Source: Mastigamoeba balamuthi (taxonomy: Eukaryota > Evosea > Mastigamoebida > Mastigamoebidae). Taken from it: a stretch of 64,000 nt of DNA. How positions within the stretch are numbered: position 1 is the stretch's first letter; the number at the start of each line of letters is the position of its first letter. The stretch is from assembly GCA_902651635.1 (NCBI GenBank), contig CACRSC010000013.1, positions 780,666 to 844,665 of the forward strand. Direction: 5' to 3'. A program made the translations under genes and the position numbers. A model generated the notes under the pieces. The model had not been told where the DNA came from. It ran no database searches and saw only the letters and a program-made list of their open reading frames with translations. Positions 22,692-34,002 of this stretch are shown here, piece by piece.

Positions 22692-25437
22692 ATGTCGCCC
22701 CCGTGGTGGATGTGGGTACTGGCGCTGCCGGTGGCGATCTCTGCCGCGACCGGGGCGTGCCTGGCGGGGTCGTCGGGCGTGGGCCAGCGGTGCGAGACGT
22801 GTGCGGCGGGAACCTACGCGCCTGCCGGCTCGACCGGCCCCTGCAGCGCCCATCTGTGCCCCCAAGGCACGCAGCACAGAGGGGGGCACCCTCCCGTGGC
22901 CTCTGGCCGCTGGCCGCAAGAACTCACCTCGCCAGCCGCGCCCAGGAACCGTCGACGACGACGCCAACTCGTCGACCGAGTGCGATGCGTGCGCCGGGTG
23001 GGGCCACTTCATCCCCCAGTACGCCAGTGGCCCCTGCAGCGCCTTCAGATGCGCGCCAGGTGCCGCTCTCTTGCGAAGGGACACGCTCAGCACTCATCCT
23101 GCCGGCCGGCCTGGCTCAGGGACGACGGACCACGACAACGACAGCGGCACTCCGTGCTTTCCGTGCCCCGAGACCTTCGACGTACCGGCAAACGCATCCG
23201 GCCCGTGCATCGCCCCGGATACTGGTAACGCACACCCGGCTCTGCCAATCACGACTATCGTCCTTACACTGCTCCCGAAGCTGACAACTACTTGTTCCGG
23301 CTGCTGACGTGCCTTTTTGGCGCACCTCTCGCGTTGCTCATCAACGTCGCTGCGTGCCTTGTCGGGTGAGGAGCGAGGGCGTCGGATGCAACTCGCACCT
23401 GAAACGCAACACCGAACAGGATACACATTGTGGGGAAAAGCGACGATGGCGGCGAGAAGGAGCTCGTCGCCAAGCCCGAGTACATCGAGATGGATGAGCT
23501 CGACGAGTGCGGCCCGTCCGCGCTCGTGTTCGACGAGGAGGAGCTCGGGTCCAAGTGAGCCAGTCGTTGCACCACCGCATTTTGGGTCTCTCACAGGAGG
23601 GCAAGGCTCGCAGCTGGCAGCATCGAGTGGGACACGCACCTGCTGGGAGACGACCAGGTCGTCACATTCGGACTGCACGGGCAGCATGCGGCCATCGGCG
23701 AACGATACTCGGAAAAGATCTCAATTACCAACAGGACCAACGCCAAGCTGTCGTTCCAGTTCTACCCACCGGCAAGCAACAAGTACCAGCTGGCGATCAA
23801 GCCCAGGGAAGGCATACTGCGCCCAGTAAGTGGTAGCACTTGCACGATCAGCCACTAACCGGGCGTGCAGAGGACACGTCTGATAATCGCGATACAGATT
23901 GCCCTGAATTGCACAACCAAGGTCAACTACAACCTCCCTGTCGTTGCCACATGTAAGCATGCCGTACACTTGCCACAGCTCTAAGCATAGTGGCAAAGTC
24001 AGGCGAGAGGGAAGGCTCGTCCGGGAGCACAAGTTCGTGCAGTTGTCTGTCGAGGGGCGCCTGAGCACAAGAATCGACACCGACGAGGTGAAGATAGAGC
24101 GTGTTATTGGAAGTGGCGCCTCAGGCGTTGTCTTCAAAGGGCTTTGGAGGGGCAACGACGTCGCGATCAAGCAGCTCAAAGAGGACCTCGTGGCACTCGA
24201 CTCCGAGGCGCGGAGAGAGTTTCTCCAGGAGATAGACGTTCTCGAGCGCATCCGATCGCCGTATATTGTGCATTTCTTTGGCGCTGTGATTTGCCCAGGA
24301 AAGATGCTGTTGCTCACAGAGTTGGTGTCTTGCCCACACCGTGAACTCACTATGCATAGGTACTGCGATTACGGCAATCTTCGCATTGTCTTGTCAAACT
24401 ACGCTTTGTCGGAGCAGCTCAGAATTCGAATTGCTCTTGATTGTGCTCGAGGTATAGCTTCCTACTGCAGATCTCACTCCGCCTCATCACAAACTACTGA
24501 CACAGGAATGGAGTTCTTGCATCGGTCTAACATCATTCACCGAGATCTCAAGCCGGACAACTTGCTGATAACGTCGTTGAGGATGAGGGCTCCTGTGGTG
24601 TGTAAGCTCACGGACTTTGGTAACTCTAAGCTTGTAAGCGAACGAGCAACAGTGATAGCCACTGTCAAGGCCATTAGTACCCCCATCTACCTTGTGCGAG
24701 GTGGTGCTTGCATGTCCAATAGTCTAAACCGAAGCCACCAGGCCCCTGAAGCACAGCGATCGGCCAATTCAATCACTAGAGCATCAGATGTTTACAGCTT
24801 TGCAATCATCATGTGGGAAACTTGGAATCAGATGGATGCAGCATCAGCAATGAACGTGTCCACCATGTATGGTATGCTGTTTCAATGGTTTGCTCAGCTC
24901 TTTCACTCTTAAAAACTTACAGAGCTCTGCGAGTATGTATGCAGTGGCAAGGTACGAACTGACTTCTGTTTTTTTTTCACCTGCCACAGAGGCTTCCAAT
25001 ACCAGACGCATGCCCACCAGAGTATGCCCGCCTTATGAATTGCGCGTGGCACCAGGACCCTGCGATGCGACCAGGTATCTAGAGGCACTTACGTCCCTCT
25101 CACATGTTGACCACAGATTTTGGGACCATAATTACTCATCTTGAGTCACTTCTCGCTGGGAACAAGCGTCGTATAACATTTGATGTTGGCGTACAGCCTC
25201 CAACGAAACACAAGCACTACGTGCTTCATTTGACCACCAGTGCATTGCCGAGGGGTACACCAAAAGATGTGCACTCATGTTAAACCACCCACAGTAAATA
25301 CTCCAGAGTGCTTCGGGTCCGTAACAGGATCTTCAAACAACCGAGATGACACCGCTAGAGAGCCGATGGAGGCTGTACCAGAACAGCCCGACACAAGCCT
25401 CAACACACTCGATGGACCCGCCAACTCAGCTTTTTGA
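22692..25437 (+). CDS. Receptor-like TKL kinase: Eph-type Cys repeats, TM, MSP/PapD-like domain, kinase
   Basis: The ATG at 22692 opens a signal peptide (MSPPWWMWVLALPVAIS). The ectodomain has repeats of the GTYxPxGSxGPC...CPxG type (ephrin-receptor-like GCC2/GCC3), for example CETCAAGTYAPAGSTGPCSA and TECDACAGWGHFIPQYASGP. One TM segment near 23290-23370 (LLTCLFGAPLALLINVAACL) is followed by a beta-rich MSP/PapD-like domain (VVTFGLHGQHAAIGE, FYPPASNKYQLAIKP, ALNCTTKVNY). The kinase has GSGASGVV, VAIK, HRDLKPDN, DFG, APEA and ARLMNCAWHQDPAMRP, so it looks catalytically complete and of TKL type. At least ten short introns are seen, and the last exon ends at 25437. It presumably transduces an extracellular signal at the plasma membrane. 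Base composition falls from GC-rich to near-balanced toward the 3' end. The paralogue is at 46392-48916. Confidence 0.82.
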
Positions 25438-25456
25438 TGTCTACAACAATGTGTAA

Positions 25457-25538
25457 GTGTTCGTGGCCGAGCGGTCTAAGGCGGCACCTTGAGGTGGTGT
25501 TCTCTTCGGAGGCGAGGGTTCGAATCCCTTCGAACACA
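25457..25538 (+). tRNA. tRNA-Leu(GAG)
   Basis: The 82 bases fold into a class II tRNA. The acceptor stem is GTGTTCG/CGAACAC. The D arm carries the A box (GGCCGAGCGGTC). The anticodon stem GCACC/GGTGT closes the loop TTGAGGT. A leucine-type long variable arm (CTCTTCGGAG) and T arm GAGGG-TTCGAAT-CCCTT (B box GGTTCGAATCC) follow. The discriminator is A. The anticodon is at 25491-25493 (GAG), reading CUC/CUU. No intron and no encoded CCA. The tRNA-Ser alternative (TGA) would destroy the anticodon stem. A short T-rich run after the gene could serve as the Pol III terminator. Confidence 0.93.
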
Positions 25539-27726
25539 TTTCTTCTTAAATCCTGTTTAATTTCTATCTTTTTACTGTTTTAATACAAACAGGGCAGTTG
25601 CGACAGAAATCACACATAATCATATGCACAATATGAACATAGTATTACTTTATCTAGATGTTCTAGAGTTTTTGGACCTCTATTCTAGAGTAACTTGTGG
25701 TATTCTTTCTTCACTTTCACTTTTAAAAAGATCAAGTTCTTGTTTTATGGTGTCAATTGTATGTGATTAATGAAGTAGTTGTTATCATGCTTATGAATGG
25801 TTGCAGAGCAATTAATTTTCATATCCATGACGTGAGAATTACAGAGGCAGCATATCTGGTCACTTCTTCCAGGACCCTCAGCTCCATCCCCCCCCCTCTA
25901 ATCTGAATACAAGAAAAAAAATCAATTTTGTATCTGGCAGAGCTCTCAGAGAAGGACCTGAAGACTCAGTTTTCGTATGTGTGCACCCCAAAAGCAAGGG
26001 TAGCAATATCTTCGTGCTGCTCCTTCGACTCCAGGCACGTAATGAAAGCCAGGGCCACCCTTCTTGAACGATCATGAGTCCTTCTTCTTAGCATCCCTAA
26101 GTAAGCATTTTGAATGTGAGATTTTCATGCCAAAAACCAAGACTAAGTGAGCCAATGAACGCACCTTGTGGCTGGTGGCCAACAGGAAGTTGGAGGAGTT
26201 GAGAATGAGCATGACAAGAGGCAGGAAGCACAGTGGATGATTGCATTTTGTGGCTGCCTTGTGCTTTGTGAGTTGATAGCACGGAACTGACTGTGTGCCC
26301 AATGTGCCCTGCCACTTAAGCATAGTGCAGGTTGTTCAGGAACAACTTCTTCATGAGCAGAAGCCAGGCATGCACACAGTTAGATAAGAGACTCGAAGCT
26401 GATGCCCTTCAGATCCCTGTAAGCATGCAATAAACAATCTTCTTAATGAAATGATACGCCTTCTGCCTTGCTCAGGGGTGATAATGAACAGGATACATAT
26501 GGCAAACAAGCTCAGTGACGATTTTGCATGGCATCACGTGGTGGACACACTCTTTTATGTGGGTGTACATCTTAAGGGATGAGGCCACCACCATGTTATT
26601 TTTCAACTGCAGAATGCAATAATAATCTTTTCTTGTATTCAGACTAGCTGAGTCCAGGCCTTCAGGTATCTGGTTTCACAATTAGTATCTTTGTACTCAT
26701 TCTTCAGACAGATCAGCCCTGTATTTCACCATATGCAGCTTTTGTAATAAAGTCCAGGCACTGAGATCCTGGATATAAGTACAGTTTATTCAGGAGAGTA
26801 TGCGAAACAGGAACTAGAATTAGCATCACTGCTGCCTTCCAGATGTTTGCTGCAGCACTCAGGAAGGGCCAAAGTTGTTAAAAAGCCAGCTCTGAGGTGC
26901 CTAACAGAAAGACCTAGCAGATTCACTAATAACTAAGCACTTCAGCTCCATTGCTGTCATAAGCAGAAGGAATAGTGCTCTTTGCTACTTATTCATCCTA
27001 CAGAATATTATTGTTCAGTAGTTGATTTACAAACCAGCTTCTCTTGATGAAGTATGAATACAAACAGTTAAACTGTGTAACATGACATGATATCAGTGTA
27101 AACTGTCTGCAACTGTATTCAAACAGATCTCTGTTTAAGACCCTGTACAGGTCCCAACAATTGCACTGCTCAGATGGTAGCAGATGTTATGAAAAAGATG
27201 AGTTTGCTCTTTTTAAAGAGACAGGTAAGTGAATTTGTTCAAGACGCAATTTTCACAGGAAAATATGATACGATTTGTAAGAAGAAGTAAATATAATAAA
27301 CAGAGCAGAGTAATTACCATACATACGCCTTTTCTTGATTCTGAATGTGAATTGTATCTGATGTGGTAATTGTCATTTTGTCTTGTAGTACATTCATCTG
27401 TAGGCTTAATGTTGATTTTGTCACAAAGTGTCACAAATTAGATACCTCGTTTTGAGTCAGTTAAGTACCTTTTGTTTTTCACTGTTTCAAATGTAGATTT
27501 TTGTGAAACTGATTTATGGTACCATTGGCTGCAAAGACATATAGCACTGCTAAAAAGGTGTTCTTTTTGTGTGATATTCAATTCATTGCCTGAAGCACGT
27601 GACAGGATGCCTGCCCCAGAGACCAGTTATCATTTTGTGTATTTAAGATTGCATTAACTGAAAAGAAAAGGAATAAGAGCAGAGCAGAGCAGCTTTAAGA
27701 AGACTTGTAACCAAGCCCATTACATC
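25539..27726. other. AT-rich, CpG-poor sequence with no supported gene
   Basis: This stretch is the left edge of the central island. ORFs are short and scattered. One 83-codon minus-strand stretch (26072-26323) is hydrophobic (HPLCFLPLVMLILNSSNFLL) and could be a relic of a membrane-protein exon, but I find no convincing family. The CpG scarcity with TG/CA richness matches the decayed left direct-repeat copy that follows. Confidence 0.5.
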
Positions 27727-28149
27727 TTCAGCTTCGATCAATTCACATTCACCAAGTCCATTTGCTGTCCCGTGATATTGTTACAGGAATCTCTGCAGTA
27801 TGAGTTGCCTCGAGGCCCGGGGGTCTGCTGAATTTCCTGTTTGTGACGAGGTTCTGGTTTTCCACATGGTCACTCCCACCAGGTTTTAGTCCACAGAGAC
27901 AACAGTCCTCATCCTGAAGGGAACACACCAGACCTGCGGCTTAGCCGACCCATTTCAGAAACGATGGCTTGGATCCTGGGGACTCAGGAGCTCATCTGCT
28001 CACCCGATGATGCCTTGCCCAAGCTTTGATTCCAACCAAGGAACCATTAAGATGTCATCCTTCACGCACTTTCTCGAATGGGGAAGAGCACTGCAACACT
28101 CGTGAGTAGTTCATACAACCAGCGCTGGTTTCTTATTTGGTTTAGGTCT

Positions 28150-28280
28150 GGTCATCTTTTCTGGATTTCGGGAATGCACAGAAGGAGAGGGCACACCAGC
28201 TCAACGCCGGAAACAGTGGGCCCTCGCAGCCCCGCTGTGCTCCCCCTTCTGTGCATCCCCGAAATCCCAGAGAAAAGATA
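28150..28280. repeat. Inverted-repeat pair with a ~50-bp loop that is flipped relative to copy B
   Basis: The arms are about 28154-28192 (tcttttctggatttcggga, then tgcacagaaggagagg) and 28240-28278, which is its reverse complement with few differences. The loop (gcacaccagctcaacgccgg ... ccccgctgtgc) matches the reverse complement of the corresponding loop in copy B (about 42703-42750), not its direct strand. In copy B the right arm is partly deleted. Confidence 0.7.
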
Positions 28281-29911
28281 GCCGGAACCGAAATCCAAAC
28301 AAGAAACCAGCGAGCGGCGAGAGACGTCGCAAACTAACGGCCGCGACGTGCGGGATGCAAAGCTGGTTCACCCTGCCACTCTACTCCTGGATGGCTATGG
28401 CCTGTCAGGGAAAAATCGCACCACGTCACGGCCAGCGCTGCGTTGGTTGGTTGTTGTCTCACCCTTTGTTTCTTCTTTGGCTCTGGGGGGTGGGTTTGCT
28501 GTGCTCTCTCGCCTTGCCCGCGTCCGCGTGGTGCGTGCGTCCCCGGCGGCCACCGACACCGTTTGTTTGTCGCCCGCCAGCGCGCGTGAGCCCTTGGCAG
28601 CACACTCCACACTCGCCGCGGTCACCACCCCCCACGCTGCACGCTGGGCCGTCACGCGCTCGTTCCCCGACCAGCCAGCTGGGCGACACCTGCAAAGCCG
28701 CGCGCCATCGTCGCACGCACCTCGCCGGGGGATTGATTGGGGGGGATGGAGGTGGTCAGCAAGGCGTGTGCGCGCGCAGTGCAGTGCGATTTGTATCGAT
28801 TTAATCAATAAGACTGAGATGAGAGCCGCTCAGAAGTGCGGCCTGGCCTGGGTTTCTCGCGAGGCTCGAAAGAGGGCAACAGGGACTGCCATTCGCCGGG
28901 CCCCGGGGAGGGCACGGGGGCATGGCGGGCGTGTAGGTGCTCGCGCACACACACGCGCGCGTGGCGGGCGTCACGGAGGGGGCGGGCAGACGGCACCGCC
29001 AGAGGGCATAGGGGGCCCCCCCGGCGGGCCGAGCGACGCCCCAGCTGCGACGATCTGCGCCGCTGCCGCACGCGTGCGCGCGTGCCCCGGCGCACGGGGG
29101 CGCGCACCCCGGCGCGCACGGGACAGAGCGCGCGGGCCCGGCGCAGGGCCGCGGGGGGACCGCGGGCGCAGGCGAGAACCCACCTGCGCACGCCGCCCCC
29201 CCCGCCCTGCGCGCACGGAACAAGGGACCCGCGCGACGCACACAACCCCCCGCAAGAGCTCGACGCGCGCCACGCAGAAGCCGTGGTACGCGCGGCGCGC
29301 CCTCGGCCGCCGCGTGCAAGTCACACGCACCCGCGCAGGAGGGGCGGGCGCGCGCGGCAGCACGGCCATCGCCACGCAGCCAGGAGCAGGGGGGCGCTAG
29401 CCGACCCCCCCGCGCCCACGCCGGATGGTTCATGCCGGCCGCCCCGCCGCGCACGCCCGCGCTGACGCAAGAGACACGCACGGCGCCGTCGCAACCAACC
29501 GGCGGCGGGGGGCTGGGGCCCGCGGGCAGCGCACCAACACCACAAGAGCTGCGCCCGCAGCGACCTCGGGGCCCCAGGACCGCCCGCCGGCATAAGGGAG
29601 CCCATCCGGCACCGCAGCGGCTCGCGCCCTCCCGCGCAAGGCCCGCTGGCGCGCAGGCACGTCTTGGCCCCCCCCCGGGGGGGCACCGCGGTGGACATCC
29701 CAGTCCCGCTGTGCCCCCCCCAGGGCGCTCGGTGCCGTGCGCGCCTCGGGCCCCTCACACACACCGCCCCGCGCACTGACCCCGGACCCCAGCACGGCAG
29801 AACAACGGCGCAGGACCGCATTTTCATCATCGCGGGCGGCACGCGGCACGCGGCACGCGGCACGGTCGGAGGAGGGTGCGCAGGCGCGGCACAGCGCGCA
29901 GGGGAGAGAGG

Positions 29912-29914
<3 letters not shown>

Positions 29915-29945
<31 letters not shown>
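29915..29945. repeat. (GA)n microsatellite
   Basis: A run of GA dinucleotides lies near the end of the highly conserved part of the direct repeat. It is about 16 bases longer here than at the matching place in copy B (~44400-44415). It marks the right side of the near-identical tract. Confidence 0.9.
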
Positions 29946-30487
29946 CGACGCACCCTCCCACCACCATGCCCGCGGATTCGACTCGAATTACTTAAAGTAC
30001 TTCACTTCACACCCACGAAAGGGGGGGTTTGCTACGCACACAGCGCCGTCGTGTCGTCGTCGTTGTTGTCGTCTCGCACGTCATCGTTCTCGTTCGTCGG
30101 GGTCGGGAGGATCGAAGAGCGCGACCACATCGCGCGTGCCCGAGGCCGCGGTCTCTGCTCCTCGCGCCTCGCCGCTCGCGGGCGCCGGGTGTGCTTACTT
30201 TTGTTATTTGAAAAGCAATTAAGCCCAAGATAATTAATCTGCCGCGCGCGCGCGCGCGCAGAGAAAAATAAAGCCCCACAAAAGACCCCCAAAAGGCCCT
30301 CAAAAAGACCCCGTGACGTGCGAGCTGACGTGTACGTCCGCACATTAGAAAAGCGTGACCCCCCCCCTCTCAGCCTCTTTTTTTTCTTTTCCTTGTGCCC
30401 CTGCTCCTCCCGCTCCCGCCCGCCGCGCGCCCTCCCAGCCCACACCCGCCCTCGCCTTTTTCATTTCAGTCCCTCAACCTGAGCTCG

Positions 30488-31513
30488 ATGTCGTCCAAGC
30501 GCCTGGCGCCGGTCCCCCTCGAGCAGCCCCGCGCGTTCCTCGCACCAGCGCCCTGCCAAGGGGTCGTCCTCTTCGCCGACGACATGGCCGCCAACCTCAC
30601 GCTCGGCCTGCCCCTCAACATTCACCGCCCTCCCGAGGGCATCACCCTCGTCAACGTGGCGGGCCACGACATCTCGTGGCACCTTTCGGCCACGCTGGCC
30701 GACGTCCTCTCCTCTGGCTGCCGCCAGGTCCGCTTCAGGGGCGAGCTCCTCGGGCTCTTCGCGCTCCACGTACCCTAACCCTTCCCCTGCGACCCTGCGC
30801 ACTCCACTCTCTGCCTTGCGATGAGCACCGTTGCGTACATTGTCGCCTGACTCCGCGCTCTGCACCGCACAGAACCGCTGGTGGGAGACCAGCGGCATCT
30901 TCGACCTGGCCCTGGGGCACCTCCCCGTCGTCCAGAAGCCGTCCTCGCGCCCGCGCCTCGAGGAGGAGGAGGAGGAGCCTTCTGCTGCCGCCACGAGCCC
31001 CCCAGCTGCCCCCCAGCCTGAGCCCGAGCTGTCCCAGGCCCCGGGCCTGCACGGCGGTGGTGGCGGCGATGACGACAGCGACGGCGACGGCGGCGACAGC
31101 AACAGCGACGATGACAAGGATGGGGAGGACGACGGCGACGATGACGACGCCATGTTCGACCCGCCAGCAAACCCCAACATAGTGGTCATCGAAGAGGTAT
31201 GCACCACCCACCCGCACCACCTTCACCCAGAGCTCACACGATGTGTGGCAAAGCAGGAGCCCCTCTTCCTGTGGCGCCCCGGGGCCAAGCCGATCCCCGG
31301 AAGCGCGTGCTCGCTGTCTCTGGTGGTACAGTGATCGGCCTGGGGACTTTTGACGAGCAGGGGGAAATCAGGTTTATTGGGTTTAACCAGCGACTTGCCC
31401 CTGGCGAGGACCACCCCGTGCTGCACCGTATCAGCCAGCTGCGCACGTGGGCAGAGATTGACGAGGCCCTCGTGCCCGATATCCTTGATCTGCTGCTGCC
31501 CAAGGGTCTGTGA
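30488..31513 (+). CDS. Unrecognised acidic protein
   Basis: The ATG at 30488 follows a polypyrimidine-rich leader. Exon 1 (MSSKRLAPVPLEQPRAFLAP through LLGLFALH) ends at a GTACCC donor near 30771. An intron of ~110 bases ends in gcaccgcacag, and exon 2 begins NRWWETSGIFDLALGHLP. Exon 2 continues into a proline/glutamate stretch and a long Asp/Gly/Ser-rich acidic tract, ending at a GAG|gtatgc donor near 31197. A last exon with VIGLGTFDEQGEIRFIGFNQ and ILDLLLPKGL ends at 31513, but its frame does not join cleanly to exon 2 by my reading. I recognise no family. The acidic tract suggests binding to basic partners such as histones, which is speculative. The gene is absent from the matching place in copy B. 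Confidence 0.5.
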
Positions 31514-31796
31514 GTGCTAGCGGGCATGGGGTGGCACTGACAGTTTCACACCTGCTCCCGTCACGCCACCACAGTTCAGGCCACCAAAAATCGGAACGGG
31601 AGATAATTTTGTTTTGCCCACACCTGCCTGTCTGTTCAAACTCCAAACTCCTGGCACACCTGCACGCACGAGTCGAAGCTCCAGGAGCTCGAGCCATCCA
31701 AGGGCAAGGGCCGCCGAGCTTGCTGGGCTTGCCTGACTGCAGTTCTGCAGTTCTCTGTGTCTTCAGTGTCGTCTGTGCGAAACATGACACTGTGCA

Positions 31797-32830
31797 GTGG
31801 TGTGCCCGTGCCCGACACTGCCAACTTGAGGAGGGCAGCGAGGCCATTGCACTGTGGCAGCCGCTGCTGCTGCTGCTGCTGCCACTGCAGCTCCCGATGC
31901 AGTGCTGAGGCAGGAGCATAAGAAGGCACGTGAGAGGTCTGTGACACTCCGAGGCAGAGCTCACGGGCCTGTGCAAGGCCAAGGAGCAATGCAATGTGGA
32001 GGTCGACAGCATGTGCATCACCATGGACCTCACAATTAGCAGCCTTGAGGATGACCAGAGTCACAGTTGGACACTGCTGGCGCTGAGGGCAACACACGTG
32101 CAGCATTGCTCGAGGAGCAGGGTCTGTGTGCTTGGTCAGAGAAGAGCAAGTCAGAGCAGCACTATAAGAAGCTGAGTGCAAAGATCAAGCTGCAGGCTGA
32201 GACGAGCAAGATCAGGGAGCAGGATTCCTTGAGCTGTGCACATATGAAGCAGCTGCAAGGCCATCAAAGCCGAGATGAGGTTCACGAGCTCGAGGTCCTC
32301 CATGGCAGAGCTTGCCACCACCAAGCCACTGCTCTGCTGCTGTTATCATCATCAGTGTTGGTATCACAGGAGGGGATCACTCAGCTGAAGGAGCAGCTGG
32401 GGCAGGTGCATAGGCATGAGGCCAAGACAGCTGCGCAGGCTGAGTCTCAGACAGTGAGGCCAACGTTGGTCTGCATGTCACAGCTTGTGGCAGAGCTGGG
32501 CTGCACAGAGAAGCAGCAGGCACAGGACGAGGTAGTGTGGCACAGCTGAGAGAGCAGAATGTGAAGCTCGTAGCTGATCTGGCCAGGGGCACAGGTTCAG
32601 CCCAGGAGCAGATACAGCAGCACCCAGAAAGGCATCACAGGAGATGCAGGTGCGTCAAAGTGATAAGAGCAACACAATTGAGAGGCTGTGGAACAACACC
32701 TACACAGTGGAGCTGGAGAAGCAGAATGTGCTGATAAAGCACATGTTGCTGCCAGTGACAGCAGCAGTAGCAGTGTCACAGTAAGAGAAGACGGATCAGC
32801 TGTGTGTGCTTGCAGGGATGATCAAGGCTG
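31797..32830 (+). pseudogene. Decayed coiled-coil ORF, copy A
   Basis: This stretch is homologous to 44880-45935 in copy B. The recognisable content is Glu/Gln/Lys/Leu-rich heptad-like coding sequence. The copy is broken in many places and almost all ancestral CpGs are replaced by TpG or CpA: acgggcctgtgcaaggcc at 31963-31980 corresponds to gcgggcctgcgcgaggcc at 45025-45042. The family of the original protein is unknown, and it may have belonged to a mobile element. No start codon can be assigned. Confidence 0.55.
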
Positions 32831-33378
32831 AGCTCAAGTTGCTACAAGAATGACAGGGAGCCTGTCAGAGGTGCAACTCGTCAAGATCTGCCAGCTGCAC
32901 AGCTATGTGGCAAGCAAGGTCTCAGAAACAGAGAACAGGAAGCTGAGTGATGCACGATTAAGAAGAATGCCAAGTCACAGAGCATCAACATCTGCCCTGA
33001 TTGCAGAGCCAAGTTTCCACATCCCGAGTCACGTGCTGAGCAAGGTCCCCAGCTCTGATGCTGTGGGCCAAGGACTGAATTGTATGCCAGTCACAGGGCA
33101 CAAAAAGAAGGAAAGAGTTCAGAAAGGTGCTCATCAGCATCCCAGTGTGATGCAGGCCTACTTAATTTCGCCACATGCATTATTTCCAGGCAGAGAGCTC
33201 AATCTGCTTGCTCTGAGACAGTAAGAGACAGGAATACAAGATGCTTCATTCTGTACACTACACGTGCTTAAGACTGCTTCAGGAAAAACACTGTGCTTCA
33301 GTAAAATAGATTCTGTTGATTGCAGAGAAAAAGTGAGAATTGAATCTATCATGTCAAGCAATGTAGCAGTGCATAGTG
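32831..33378. other. CpG-poor spacer with no supported gene
   Basis: This stretch continues the TG/CA-rich decayed composition of copy A. Only short ORFs are present and I see no recognisable motif. Confidence 0.45.
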
Positions 33379-33637
33379 GACCCTGCTGCAGCAGTGTGTA
33401 GTATGATGAATGAACTACATGGCCTAGTGAAGGGTCTACTATGTGCCACTATACGATCTCCACTATGCACTGCTATACATGATGTTGCTACGTATTGCTA
33501 CACATCAAGCACTGTAGCAGCATGTAGCAGCATCATGCATAGTAGTGCATAGCAGCATCATGCGTAGCAGTGTATAGCAGACCCTCTGCTACACTGTGTA
33601 GTTCATTCATTGCACTACACACTGCTGCGGCAGGATC
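33379..33637. repeat. Inverted repeat, 58-bp arms (33379-33436 and 33580-33637) in a GTAGCAG-rich stretch
   Basis: The left arm starts gaccctgctgcagcagtgtg and ends agtgaagggtc. The reverse complement of the right arm reads gatcctgccgcagcagtgtg ... cagagggtc. They agree over most of 58 bases. The loop is filled with shorter variants of the same gtagcag/ctgctac words, so the unit is a self-complementary minisatellite rather than a simple hairpin. Related words recur at 34820-35515. Confidence 0.7.
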
Positions 33638-34002
33638 TGCTATACACTGTTATACATGGAGGTGCTACATGCCACTACACATGAAGGCACTGCGTGCCAC
33701 TACATAATTGGGCAGCCCATCTACCCACTGCAATTCCTTTACACCCCCCTTTCATACCTAAATCAATTTAATAAACAACAATTGCTAACTGCCATCAAAA
33801 AGGCAGACAGATCATGTTTTTGCTTTTGGGGAAGAGGAGCCCAGGGCAGCAGAAAACGTTTGAGTGAGAAGAGTAGAGAGAGAGATCACTGAGGACCAGC
33901 AGGTGTCTGAGAAGAGAATGGATGGACCAGCATCAGCTCTCTGGTCTGCATGCCTGCCTTAACAGCATGTGAGAGCATTCATCCTGGAAAAATTAGCTTG
34001 TA

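Larger units (their letters stand above)
27727..32830 (+). repeat. Direct repeat, copy A (left), strongly CpG-decayed at both flanks
   Basis: Copy A is homologous to 42186-45935 in the same orientation. Homology begins near tcagcttc (27727/42186) and runs through a GC-rich ~2.7 kb leader into a coiled-coil-coding segment. Between about 28690 and 29640 the copies align without indels (constant offset 14481) and I find essentially no substitutions. From about 29990 and before about 28340 they diverge, and beyond 31800 copy A shows systematic CG to TG/CA changes. Copy A alone carries a 1.35 kb segment (about 30460-31797) with the acidic-protein gene. Many long ORFs in the GC-rich leader are composition artefacts. 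Confidence 0.85.

Noticed and set aside
25457-25538. tRNA-Ser(TGA) reading of the tRNA gene
   Set aside because: Shifting the anticodon loop by one base breaks the anticodon stem; variable arm and discriminator are leucine-like.
26072-26323. Hydrophobic minus-strand ORF thought to be part of a CDP-alcohol phosphotransferase
   Set aside because: The resemblance rests on a few hydrophobic positions; no catalytic motif or neighbouring exon supports it.
28348-29953. Several 130-350 codon ORFs on both strands of the GC-rich repeat core (and again at 43060-44700)
   Set aside because: They overlap in all frames, are Arg/Ala/Pro/Gly-rich, have no recognisable domain or splice logic, and exist because stop codons are rare in this composition.
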